The notes under the pieces were generated by a model. That model was not told where the DNA came from and did no database searches. It saw nothing but the letters and a program-made list of their open reading frames with translations. From Rhodospirillaceae bacterium (GTDB lineage Bacteria > Pseudomonadota > Alphaproteobacteria > UBA7887), in assembly GCA_002712985.1 (NCBI GenBank), contig PAVD01000049.1, positions 4,337-9,910 of the forward strand: a stretch of DNA of 5,574 nt, given 5' to 3'. Position 1 is the first letter of the stretch, and the number at the start of each line of letters is the position of its first letter. Made by a program: the position numbers and the translations under genes. Shown here one piece after another: positions 1 through 5,574 of the stretch.

Positions 1-1640
1 AGGGCAGGGACACTAGCCATTTTCCCTTGATCAGTGGCCATGCCAAGTGTGGTGTACCTCTTCATGTGTTCGACTGCACGAAATCCTTCCTGATAGGCTA
101 ATTGAACATCTTTAACTGTGACGTCATTTTGTAAATCGAGCCAGCAGCGTTTCTGACTTTCTTTGACGTGCCAGAAGGCCGAGATTTCAACGGTCTCATC
201 TTGGGTTTTCGGGGTTCTATGGCTTGAGGCTGAAAACCCAATATCTTCGGCTGCTAAAGCGCCAGCTTTGCTACCCTCGCTGAGTGCCTGCGTAAGTCGA
301 AGTGAGCCGTTGGCTGCCCCTGCCACCGTCATGCCACTCGGAAGATTAGGTCCAGGCGCAAAAGTCGAAAGGTCGTCCCTCCATAAGGGACGGCATCCTT
401 GATGACAGGTCAGATGTATATTTGGATTCCAACCACCGGACACAGCGAGACAATCGGCGTCAATAGTTTGACCATTTGAGAGAGAAAAAGAATGGACACC
501 ATGGCGTCCCCGGGTATTGATGATCCGCCCGCCCATAACAACGCTGGTTCCTGCGGGGCTTGCTAGGGCAGGTCTGTCACGGGTATCAATTATCGCAGCG
601 ACCTCTATGCCTTTTTCGGTGAGGTCGGTTGCGGTACGCCAACCATCATTGTTGTTGGTGAAGACGGCAAAGCGTTTGCCGGGAACAACACCCCACCGGT
701 TTACGTAGGCACGGGTGGCCCCCGCCTGCATTACTCCAGGGCGATCATTGTTTCCAAATGCGATTAGGCGCTCTGTCGCTCCAGCGCAGAGGATGGTTCG
801 TCGGGCATATATTCTCCAAAGTACCTGTCTAGGTTTTTGCTCGTTGGCAGGTAAGTGGTCAGTCCTTCTCTCCAATGCACCATATATTCCGTGGTCGAAT
901 GCGCCATATACGGTGGTTCGAGATAGAAGGCGAAAATTCTTGAAGGCAATGAGTTCACTCATCGTCTCTGTGACCCAATCCACTCCGCTCTCGTTGTCTA
1001 GTTCGTATGTTTCCGCGATCAATCGTCCGCCCATATGAAAATTTTCGTCTGCGAGGATGACCCGGGCACCCGAGCGGGCTGATGTTAAGGCAGCCGAGAG
1101 ACCGGCGGGTCCCGCGCCAACTACCAAGATGTCACAGTGTAAAAAACCCTTGTCGTAGGTGTCTGGATCTGGAGCTAGAGAAAGTTTTCCCAGGCCAGCA
1201 GAGGCCCGAATTTTAGGCTCGTAAACTTTCTCCCAAAATCCCTTCGGCCACATAAAAGTTTTGTAATAGAAACCAGCGGCCATAAATGGCCAGAGAAGGT
1301 CATTGATAGCCATTAGATCGTATTTCAGAGATCCTCTGTAATTTTGACTGGTAGCTTCTAATCCGTTGAATAGTTCGGCCTCAGTTGCTCTGGTATTTGG
1401 TTCCTGGTGGGCGTTTCGCCGAAGTTGGACGAGAGCATTTGGTTCCTCGGACCCGGCTGTGACAATACCGCGTGGTCTATGATATTTGAAGGATCGACCG
1501 ACTAGTCGCTGGCCATTGGCAAGTAATGCGGAGGCAAGCGTATCTCCGGGATGGCCCGTGAACAACTGATTGTCGAACGTAAAGTTCAGAGTTGTTCTGC
1601 GATCAATTAAACCTCCCTTGATCCGATTGATTTGATTCAT
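1..1640 (-). CDS. soxA: Sarcosine oxidase (heterotetrameric) alpha subunit, N-terminal 546 residues; 3' end beyond window
   Basis: Large subunit of the four-part cytoplasmic sarcosine oxidase family, which oxidatively demethylates sarcosine to glycine and can load the methyl carbon onto tetrahydrofolate. The frame is open from an ATG at 1640 to the left edge without a frameshift. Residues 14-75 match the cysteine-free ferredoxin-like N-terminal fold (motif FKYHRPRG at 52-59). Residues 100-145 carry the family stretch with FYYKTFMWP (124-132). A dinucleotide-binding site, VVGAGPAGLSAA, lies at 173-184, followed by an acidic strand end (ADE, 197-199). NNDRPGVM (297-304), SGGWNP (401-406), AGAANG (440-445) and the segment QNDVTVKD through RYTTLGMATDQGK (504-540) are family hallmarks. 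Members run to about 950-1000 residues, so the C-terminal aminomethyltransferase-like folate domain is missing here. The start overlaps the soxD stop as ATGA, suggesting translational coupling. An N-methylglutamate dehydrogenase large subunit is an alternative, as that enzyme belongs to the same family. Confidence 0.95.
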   Translation of the reverse strand, partial: MNQINRIKGGLIDRRTTLNFTFDNQLFTGHPGDTLASALLANGQRLVGRSFKYHRPRGIVTAGSEEPNALVQLRRNAHQEPNTRATEAELFNGLEATSQNYRGSLKYDLMAINDLLWPFMAAGFYYKTFMWPKGFWEKVYEPKIRASAGLGKLSLAPDPDTYDKGFLHCDILVVGAGPAGLSAALTSARSGARVILADENFHMGGRLIAETYELDNESGVDWVTETMSELIAFKNFRLLSRTTVYGAFDHGIYGALERRTDHLPANEQKPRQVLWRIYARRTILCAGATERLIAFGNNDRPGVMQAGATRAYVNRWGVVPGKRFAVFTNNNDGWRTATDLTEKGIEVAAIIDTRDRPALASPAGTSVVMGGRIINTRGRHGVHSFSLSNGQTIDADCLAVSGGWNPNIHLTCHQGCRPLWRDDLSTFAPGPNLPSGMTVAGAANGSLRLTQALSEGSKAGALAAEDIGFSASSHRTPKTQDETVEISAFWHVKESQKRCWLDLQNDVTVKDVQLAYQEGFRAVEHMKRYTTLGMATDQGKMASVPA

Positions 1641-1924
1641 CGATTTCGCCCCGTCGCCACTGCAACGTCTCGGGCGAACTCAACTTTTGTGATTTCGTGG
1701 GTCAGGGTGTTCCGAGTAACAACAAGCCAGGATCGATCTCCATGTTCGTGATACCAGAGTTCTCGGTGATCGCCTGCGGGATTGTTACGCAGGTAAAGAT
1801 ATTCGTAAAATTGTTTGTCGGCGTCTTCGTCCTGCCAGTCGGGTCGGTTAATTAGAGATGCGTCTCCGAGATAGACAAACTCTGAGATGTCACGAGGTCC
1901 GAGAAGTGGGTGGTTGATTATCAC
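1637..1924 (-). CDS. soxD: Sarcosine oxidase delta subunit, cysteine-free variant
   Basis: Small subunit (95 residues, normal family length) of the sarcosine oxidase complex, where it packs against the large subunit. Identity comes from position between soxB and soxA and from family motifs: GPRD (9-12), EFVYLGDA (15-22), NNPAGDHRE (47-55), and a tail with VTRNTLTHEI (69-78) and ARD (84-86). The start is a GTG at 1924, chosen because the family motif begins within five residues of it; only a weak AAGAGA ribosome site precedes it. Oddity: characterised SoxD proteins hold zinc with a CPxC pair near residues 6-9, a His at 59 and a Cys at 63. Here CPxC reads HPLL (His5, Leu8), His59 is kept, and the Cys63 position is Asp63. 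The protein contains no cysteine, so the usual zinc site cannot form. It lies 10 bp after soxB and overlaps soxA by 4 bp. Confidence 0.92.
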   Translation of the reverse strand: MIINHPLLGPRDISEFVYLGDASLINRPDWQDEDADKQFYEYLYLRNNPAGDHRELWYHEHGDRSWLVVTRNTLTHEITKVEFARDVAVATGRNR

Positions 1925-1934
1925 GCTTTTTCTC

Positions 1935-3185
1935 TTAATGAAGGTTGGGTTGTGCGCCTACGCCTTTTTCGTCAATCATGTGCCCATGCCGAAATCGGTC
2001 TAGCCTAAATTCGGTCGCGACTTCATGAGGCCTTCCGGTGGCAAGAAGATGTGCGTAACACCAGCCACTTGCTGGTGTGGCTTTGAAGCCGCCATAGCAC
2101 CAGCCTCCATTAAAGTAGAGTCCCTGGATATCAGTTTTGTCGATAAAGGGGGAGCCATCCATGGACATGTCAACCGTGCCACCCCACATACGCAAAATCC
2201 GTGCTCGTCCAATCATGGGCATTATAGCCATGCCACCCTCGCAAACATCCTCTACTGCTGGCAAATTCCCGCGCTGGGCATAGCTGTTATATCCATCAAT
2301 ATCCCCACCAAAGACTAGACCGCCTTTGTCAGATTGAGAGACATAGAAATGGCCCGCACCAAACGTGACGACACCAGATAGTACCGGTTTCAAACCTTCT
2401 GAGACGAATGCTTGTAATATGTGGCTTTCAATGGGCACGCGTAGTCCGGCCATTGACATAACGCGTCCAGACGAACCGGCAACACACACGGCAACATTTT
2501 TAGCCATAATAGTACCCTTGCTGGTTTCTATTCCCTTGCAGACACCGTCTTCCAACCTCAAGCCTGTTACTTCACAATTTTGGAGTATATCGACACCCAA
2601 TTCGTCGGCTTTTCGCGCATAGCCCCAGGCCACTGCGTCGTGGCGCACGGTTCCACCACGTTTTTGCCAAAGCCCTCCCCTGATTGGAAAGCGGCTGCTT
2701 TGAAAATCAAAGAAAGGGTACATTTCTTTTACCTCGTCTCGGCCCATTAGAATTGCATCGGCACCTGCAAGCTGCATGGCATTGCCACGTCGAATAAATC
2801 CATCACGCTGCGCATCATTGTGGTACAGGTTTAAGATACCGCGTTGTGAAACCATCGCGTTGTAGTTGAGATCCTGTTCGAAACCTTCCCATAGCTTCAT
2901 CGACAACTCGTAGAAAGGTTCATTCCCCGGCAGCATGTAATTCGAGCGAATAATCGTAGTGTTTCTTCCTACATTACCGGAGCCAATCCAGCCCTTTTCC
3001 ACTACCGCTACGTTGTTGATACTGAACTCTTTGGCAAGATAATAAGCAGTGGCGAGGCCGTGCCCACCGCCTCCCACTATAACGATATCGTAGGAGTCTT
3101 TAGGTTCGGGTTGGCGCCAGTTGGCTTTCCAGCCCTTGTTGCCAGTCAACCCTTGTGCGAATATTTTGAATCCAGAATAGCGCAT
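1935..3185 (-). CDS. soxB: Sarcosine oxidase (heterotetrameric) beta subunit
   Basis: Catalytic FAD-dependent subunit of the family. It dehydrogenates the N-methyl amino acid, and the electrons pass to an FMN held at the alpha/beta interface. The 416-residue length is normal for the family. After a family-type N-terminal extension of about 32 residues, the FAD-binding loop GGGGHGLATAYYL spans 38-50, ending the first nucleotide strand with VVEKGW (61-66). Then come GRNTTIIRSNY (73-83), GGTVRHDAVAWGYA (177-190), HILQAFVSEG (255-264), GGDIDGYNSY (293-302), MSMDGSP (340-346) and GGFKATPASGW (365-375). His182 sits in the RHDAVAW context where family members attach FMN covalently; that is assigned by position only. 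The ATG at 3185 follows a GGGA ribosome-binding candidate at a somewhat long spacing. It is the first gene of the minus-strand operon and is transcribed divergently from the GlxA-type regulator. The exact substrate (sarcosine, N-methylglutamate or another N-methyl amino acid) cannot be fixed from sequence. Confidence 0.95.
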   Translation of the reverse strand: MRYSGFKIFAQGLTGNKGWKANWRQPEPKDSYDIVIVGGGGHGLATAYYLAKEFSINNVAVVEKGWIGSGNVGRNTTIIRSNYMLPGNEPFYELSMKLWEGFEQDLNYNAMVSQRGILNLYHNDAQRDGFIRRGNAMQLAGADAILMGRDEVKEMYPFFDFQSSRFPIRGGLWQKRGGTVRHDAVAWGYARKADELGVDILQNCEVTGLRLEDGVCKGIETSKGTIMAKNVAVCVAGSSGRVMSMAGLRVPIESHILQAFVSEGLKPVLSGVVTFGAGHFYVSQSDKGGLVFGGDIDGYNSYAQRGNLPAVEDVCEGGMAIMPMIGRARILRMWGGTVDMSMDGSPFIDKTDIQGLYFNGGWCYGGFKATPASGWCYAHLLATGRPHEVATEFRLDRFRHGHMIDEKGVGAQPNLH

Positions 3186-3268
3186 TTTTCAAAATCCCAA
3201 TTCCCGTGAATATTTTACCAAAGTTATTTTGGCTGGACTTTCCTTAAATAGTCGAATTATTGTCTATT
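3186..3268. promoter_or_regulatory. Divergent intergenic control region between soxB and the GlxA-type regulator
   Basis: This is the only sizeable non-coding stretch, 83 bp and AT-rich compared with its flanks, between two outward-facing genes. It must hold the start signals of both unless transcripts initiate within coding sequence. On the minus strand a -10-like TAAAAT (3217 to 3212) matches five of six consensus positions and would give a leader of roughly 20 bases before soxB, but no good -35 element sits at the right distance, as expected of an activator-dependent promoter. No convincing sigma-70 pair is visible for the plus-strand gene. The region contains one short inverted repeat at 3218-3232 and runs into a second at 3260-3276. 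Its regulatory role is inferred from geometry. Confidence 0.6.
3218..3232. promoter_or_regulatory. Candidate operator: 15-bp inverted repeat CCAAA-N5-TTTGG
   Basis: Perfect 5-bp arms (CCAAA and TTTGG) surround GTTAT, with one more matching pair inside, so six of seven pairs agree. It directly abuts the possible soxB -10 element at 3212-3217, on the upstream side, where a bound protein would touch RNA polymerase. A dyad this good has an appreciable chance of arising at random within 83 bp, so this is only a candidate. Confidence 0.3.
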
Positions 3269-3276
3269 ATGGACAA
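3260..3276. promoter_or_regulatory. Candidate operator over the regulator start codon: 17-bp inverted repeat
   Basis: The sequence TTGTCTATTATGGACAA has 5-bp arms TTGTC/GACAA and seven of eight matching pairs. It covers the ATG at 3269 of the GlxA-type regulator, so binding there could give self-repression. The TTGT...ACAA ends resemble half-sites of FCD-type GntR proteins, but the spacing is wider than the usual operator of that group. Whether it is a bound site is inference. Confidence 0.25.
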
Positions 3277-4261
3277 GTTAACCTATCGGGAACTGCCGTC
3301 CTTTCGTGTCGGATTCCTCCTCATTGATGGCTTTGCCCTAATGTCCTACTCGGCGGCAGTGGAGGTTCTGAGAGCCGCAAATCTTTTGGCTGGTCAAACG
3401 CTCTATGATATCCAGCATATTCCTGCGATTGGTACGCGGGCAATCAGTTCCAGCGGGGCGATCGTGGAAGGTACAGTGCAGGTTGGAGAGAATTTTGATT
3501 TTGACCTTGTACTAGTCGTCGCGGGTGGCGATCCGGAAAAATTCCACAATCGAAAGGTATTTCAATGGCTTAGGATGCTTTCGTATAGAAATATTCAGTT
3601 AGGTGGTGTGTCGGGAGGTCCCGTTATTCTTGCGGCCGCAGGATTAATGGCGGGGCGTCGGATGACGGCGCACTGGGAACATGTTGCGGCGCTTGCCGAG
3701 GCCTCACCCTCACTGATCATTGAACGAAGCCTATACGTGATAGACCGAGACCGGATAACCTGTGCTGGTGGAAGCTCTCCTTTAGACATGATGCATGCGA
3801 TTTTGACGGAGCATCACGGCGCCAGTTTCGCGCGTCAGGTAAGCGATTGGTTTCTGCACACGGATGTCCGACCGTCAGGCGGTCCACAACGTGCGGGTTT
3901 GGTAGAACGTTATCGAACAAACCATCCGGCCGTAGTAATAGCAATTGAAATGATGGAGAACCATATGGCGGATCCACTAGTTTTGGGGCAACTTGCCGCG
4001 CTAACGGATCGTAGTTCCCGACAACTCAACCGTTTGTTTCACCATCACCTGGGGAAGAGCACCATGGCCTTTTATCGGAATTTGCGACTTGAGATGGCTC
4101 ACAAGCTTCTGATGCAGTCTACCCTAACGGTCATGGAGGTCGCGTTGGCGACAGGATTTTCAACTGCCGCTCACTTCTCCAAGTCTTTTCGAAATAGGTA
4201 CCAGGCAACACCGTCTTCTCTGAGGTCCCCTGGATCAAACCCTGTCAACCTTCTTCATTGA
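3269..4261 (+). CDS. GlxA-family transcriptional regulator (DJ-1/PfpI-like domain + AraC DNA-binding domain)
   Basis: Cytoplasmic transcription regulator, 330 residues, the usual length. Residues 12-190 form a class I amidotransferase/DJ-1-like sensor domain: FRVGFLLIDGFALMSYSAAVE (12-32), VVAGGDPE (83-90), the elbow GGVSGGPVILAAAGL (112-126), AHWEH (134-138) and the CAGGSSPLDMM turn (165-175). The nucleophile position is Ser115 rather than Cys, so the domain probably senses a ligand and does not catalyse. Residues 233-320 are the two-helix-turn-helix AraC domain: VLGQLAALTDRSSRQLNRLF (238-257) and MEVALATGFSTAAHFSKSFR (289-308). Relatives include GbdR and SouR, which control glycine betaine, dimethylglycine and sarcosine catabolism; the divergent sox operon makes a similar role likely. 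The ATG at 3269 was chosen; an in-frame TTG at 3260 would add three residues, and neither start has a clear Shine-Dalgarno sequence. The amidotransferase gene follows after 19 bp. Confidence 0.92.
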   Translation: MDKLTYRELPSFRVGFLLIDGFALMSYSAAVEVLRAANLLAGQTLYDIQHIPAIGTRAISSSGAIVEGTVQVGENFDFDLVLVVAGGDPEKFHNRKVFQWLRMLSYRNIQLGGVSGGPVILAAAGLMAGRRMTAHWEHVAALAEASPSLIIERSLYVIDRDRITCAGGSSPLDMMHAILTEHHGASFARQVSDWFLHTDVRPSGGPQRAGLVERYRTNHPAVVIAIEMMENHMADPLVLGQLAALTDRSSRQLNRLFHHHLGKSTMAFYRNLRLEMAHKLLMQSTLTVMEVALATGFSTAAHFSKSFRNRYQATPSSLRSPGSNPVNLLH

Positions 4262-4280
4262 CAAAAGAGCAGGTAAAGAA

Positions 4281-5000
4281 ATGAGAATCCTTGTTCTGCA
4301 ACATGAGCGCGTTGAGCACCCGGGAAGATTTCGTAGGTTCTTGAAGGAAGATGGTCACGAATGGGTTTCTGTTCACCTGAATGAGGGAGATTCCCTCCCG
4401 TCTCTAGATGGGTTCCATGCACTTTGGGTCATGGGAGGTCCTATGGACGTCTGGGAGGAGGACAAGTATCCGTGGTTGCGGGAAGAAAAAAAATTCATCC
4501 AAGAAGCCGTTGCTAAACGAGGAATGCCTTTTCTCGGATTGTGTTTGGGGCACCAATTGTTAGCGGAAGCACTAGGGGGGCAGTGTGGTCCAAGCGACAA
4601 TCCGGAAGTTGGTGTTCTGGAGGTTAAACTGACCGAAGAGGGGGCCACCGGAATCATATTTGATGGCTTACCAGAAACCTTTTATTGCCTTCAATGGCAC
4701 AGCGCCGAGGTAAAGGAGATGCCAGTTGGCGCAGAATCTATGGCAACGTCGGCTGATTGTGTGTTTCAGGCCATGAGTTGGGGCCCTCGGGCGTACTCCA
4801 TGCAGTTCCATCTGGAGGTAGAGGAAGAGACCATCGATGACTGGGCTGCATTGCCTGTATATTCAAAAGCTCTTTGTTCCGCGTTAGGGTCGCACGGGGT
4901 GTCGACGCTGAAAGCGGAATGTGAAGATAAGATGAATTCCTTCTCCCAGAATGCAGAACGTTTTTATATCAATTGGCTGCATGCTTCGGCGACTACTTAG
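4281..5000 (+). CDS. Class I (triad) glutamine amidotransferase-like protein
   Basis: Cytoplasmic protein of 239 residues with one GuaA-type class I glutamine amidotransferase domain and no attached synthetase. Such domains hydrolyse the gamma-amide of glutamine or a gamma-glutamyl compound through a Cys-His-Glu triad. The order is conserved: MRILVLQH (1-8), the oxyanion strand WVMGGPMDVWEE (49-60), the nucleophile elbow GLCLGHQLLA (86-95) with Cys88, GVLEV (111-115), LQWHSAEV (137-144), and QFHLEVE (175-181) with His177 and Glu179. All three catalytic residues are present. An AGGTAAAG ribosome-binding site ends 3 bases before the ATG. The gene probably shares a transcript with the GlxA-type regulator. 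Its substrate is unknown: it is not the class II MgsA-like subunit of N-methylglutamate synthase and lacks features specific to carbamoyl phosphate, GMP or tryptophan pathway subunits. A gamma-glutamyl intermediate or amide transfer linked to amine catabolism is a guess from context. Its stop codon overlaps that of the convergent GntR gene. Confidence 0.88.
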   Translation: MRILVLQHERVEHPGRFRRFLKEDGHEWVSVHLNEGDSLPSLDGFHALWVMGGPMDVWEEDKYPWLREEKKFIQEAVAKRGMPFLGLCLGHQLLAEALGGQCGPSDNPEVGVLEVKLTEEGATGIIFDGLPETFYCLQWHSAEVKEMPVGAESMATSADCVFQAMSWGPRAYSMQFHLEVEEETIDDWAALPVYSKALCSALGSHGVSTLKAECEDKMNSFSQNAERFYINWLHASATT

Positions 5001-5574
5001 GTGGATGCGGCCCTTGTTAAAGAGAGGCGCGCCGTTTCAAGATGTTCCTTCATCAGTTCGGCGGCTTGCTCCGGCGAACGGGTTCGAATCGCGTCCAGAA
5101 TCTTCCGATGCTGCTTTATGTAGAGATTGATCGTTTGTCTATTGAGAGTGACTCGTCGCATGCGAGACCATTGGTTCTGGTTTCGCACTGAATTGATCTG
5201 AGAAATCATCCATATCAAGAGTTGGTTTTGTGTGGTCTTCGCAAGAAGAGTGTGAAAAGCGGTGTCTGCATTGGAAAAGGCCACTGGATCCGATGGATGT
5301 GTATCCATCGATACGAGAAGTTCTTCGCCCAGATCTAGGTCTTGCTGTCGGGCGTGTAACACAGCGAGACGGCAGATGTGTGGCTCCAAGGCGAAACGGG
5401 CGTCGATCAATTCCAGCGGGCTTGCTTCTTGGATCACAGAGGTAGATTTTTCAGAAGGTTTTGAGGTGATATAGGTACCGCTTCCAGGTCGAGTTTCTAC
5501 TAGTTCTTCTCTAGCAAGCTGGTTCAGCGCTCTACGGAGGGTGCCTCGGGCGACACCATAAATCTTTGCCAACT
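4997..5574 (-). CDS. GntR-family regulator, FadR/FCD type; N-terminus beyond window
   Basis: Transcription regulator; 191 residues are visible in a frame open to the right edge. The first 38 visible residues are the rest of the winged helix: LAKIYGVARGTLRRALNQLA, then LVETRPGSGTYI with the wing glycines. The usual lead-in (about 20-40 residues) lies outside, so TTG at 5572 is an internal Leu codon and not the start. Residues 53-185 are the all-helical FCD effector domain. The metal and ligand residues of that fold can be placed: Asp103 and His107 in ADTAFH, His155 in KQHRKI, and His177 in KEHLET, so a metal-dependent carboxylate-sensing pocket is plausible. FCD regulators commonly sense organic or amino acids of the pathway they control. 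Whether its target is the sox operon, the amidotransferase or genes to the right cannot be seen. It ends with TAA, overlapping the TAG of the amidotransferase gene. Confidence 0.92.
   Translation of the reverse strand, partial: LAKIYGVARGTLRRALNQLAREELVETRPGSGTYITSKPSEKSTSVIQEASPLELIDARFALEPHICRLAVLHARQQDLDLGEELLVSMDTHPSDPVAFSNADTAFHTLLAKTTQNQLLIWMISQINSVRNQNQWSRMRRVTLNRQTINLYIKQHRKILDAIRTRSPEQAAELMKEHLETARLSLTRAAST

Noticed and set aside
764..958. Minus-strand 64-residue open frame inside soxA
   Set aside because: It lies in another frame of the same strand; the soxA frame runs through it without a break and with family motifs on both sides.
163..1038. Plus-strand open frames of 63-107 residues opposite soxA
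   Set aside because: They are antisense to clearly conserved soxA coding sequence and show no recognisable motif.
2025..2622. Plus-strand open frames of 85-97 residues opposite soxB
   Set aside because: They are shadows of soxB, with no ribosome site or domain pattern.
3595..3977. Minus-strand open frames opposite the GlxA-type regulator
   Set aside because: They overlap each other and an unmistakable regulator gene on the other strand; nothing in their sequence looks like a protein family.
4258..4263. Perfect TTGACA at the end of the regulator gene as a -35 box for the amidotransferase gene
   Set aside because: It is formed partly by the stop codon, and no -10-like hexamer follows at 16-18 bp; that position falls on the amidotransferase start codon.
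4373..4657. Minus-strand 94-residue open frame opposite the amidotransferase gene
   Set aside because: It is antisense to the catalytic core with its conserved elbow, low in complexity and without a motif.
5230..5474. Plus-strand open frames opposite the GntR gene
   Set aside because: They are antisense shadows of the FCD domain coding sequence.
1..5574. Mobile elements, CRISPR arrays, tRNA/rRNA genes, riboswitches (for example a glycine riboswitch ahead of soxB)
   Set aside because: No long inverted or direct repeats, transposase or integrase motifs, or RNA folds were seen; the 83-bp soxB leader region is too short and AT-rich for a glycine riboswitch.

Overview
This window looks like part of a proteobacterial chromosome, most likely an alphaproteobacterium of moderate GC content (about 50% by eye). 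That placement is an inference from the closeness of the oxidase subunits, the GlxA-type regulator and the FCD-type GntR regulator to alphaproteobacterial families. No marker gene confirms it. The window is almost fully coding. I see no RNA gene, mobile element, CRISPR array or long empty stretch.

Layout. From 3185 down to 1, on the minus strand, runs a tightly packed operon in the order soxB-soxD-soxA, the start of the classical soxBDAG order. It encodes a heterotetrameric sarcosine oxidase, or a close relative such as an N-methylglutamate or other N-methyl amino acid dehydrogenase. soxB and soxD are 10 bp apart, and soxD and soxA overlap by 4 bp (ATGA). soxA is cut by the left edge after 546 codons, so its C-terminal folate-binding half, and presumably soxG, lie outside. 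From 3269 rightward, on the plus strand and divergent from soxB, lie a GlxA-family regulator (DJ-1/PfpI-like ligand domain plus AraC DNA-binding domain) and, 19 bp later, a class I glutamine amidotransferase-like protein with an intact Cys-His-Glu triad. From 5574 down to 4997, on the minus strand, is a GntR regulator of the FadR/FCD type, cut at its N-terminus by the right edge. It converges on the amidotransferase gene so closely that their stop codons overlap.

How it fits together (inference). The oxidase removes an N-methyl group from a small amino acid and can pass the carbon to tetrahydrofolate. The GlxA-type regulator is of the kind that controls glycine betaine, sarcosine and related quaternary amine catabolism, and probably controls the divergent sox operon from the 83-bp shared intergenic region. 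The amidotransferase may act on a glutamine- or gamma-glutamyl-linked compound of the same pathway, and the GntR protein may be a second sensor.

The most unusual point is the delta subunit. It has no cysteine at all, and three of the four residues that hold zinc in characterised SoxD proteins are replaced. The alpha and beta subunits look intact as far as they can be read. Candidate operator dyads in the divergent intergenic region and the unexplained amidotransferase are the other points worth following.
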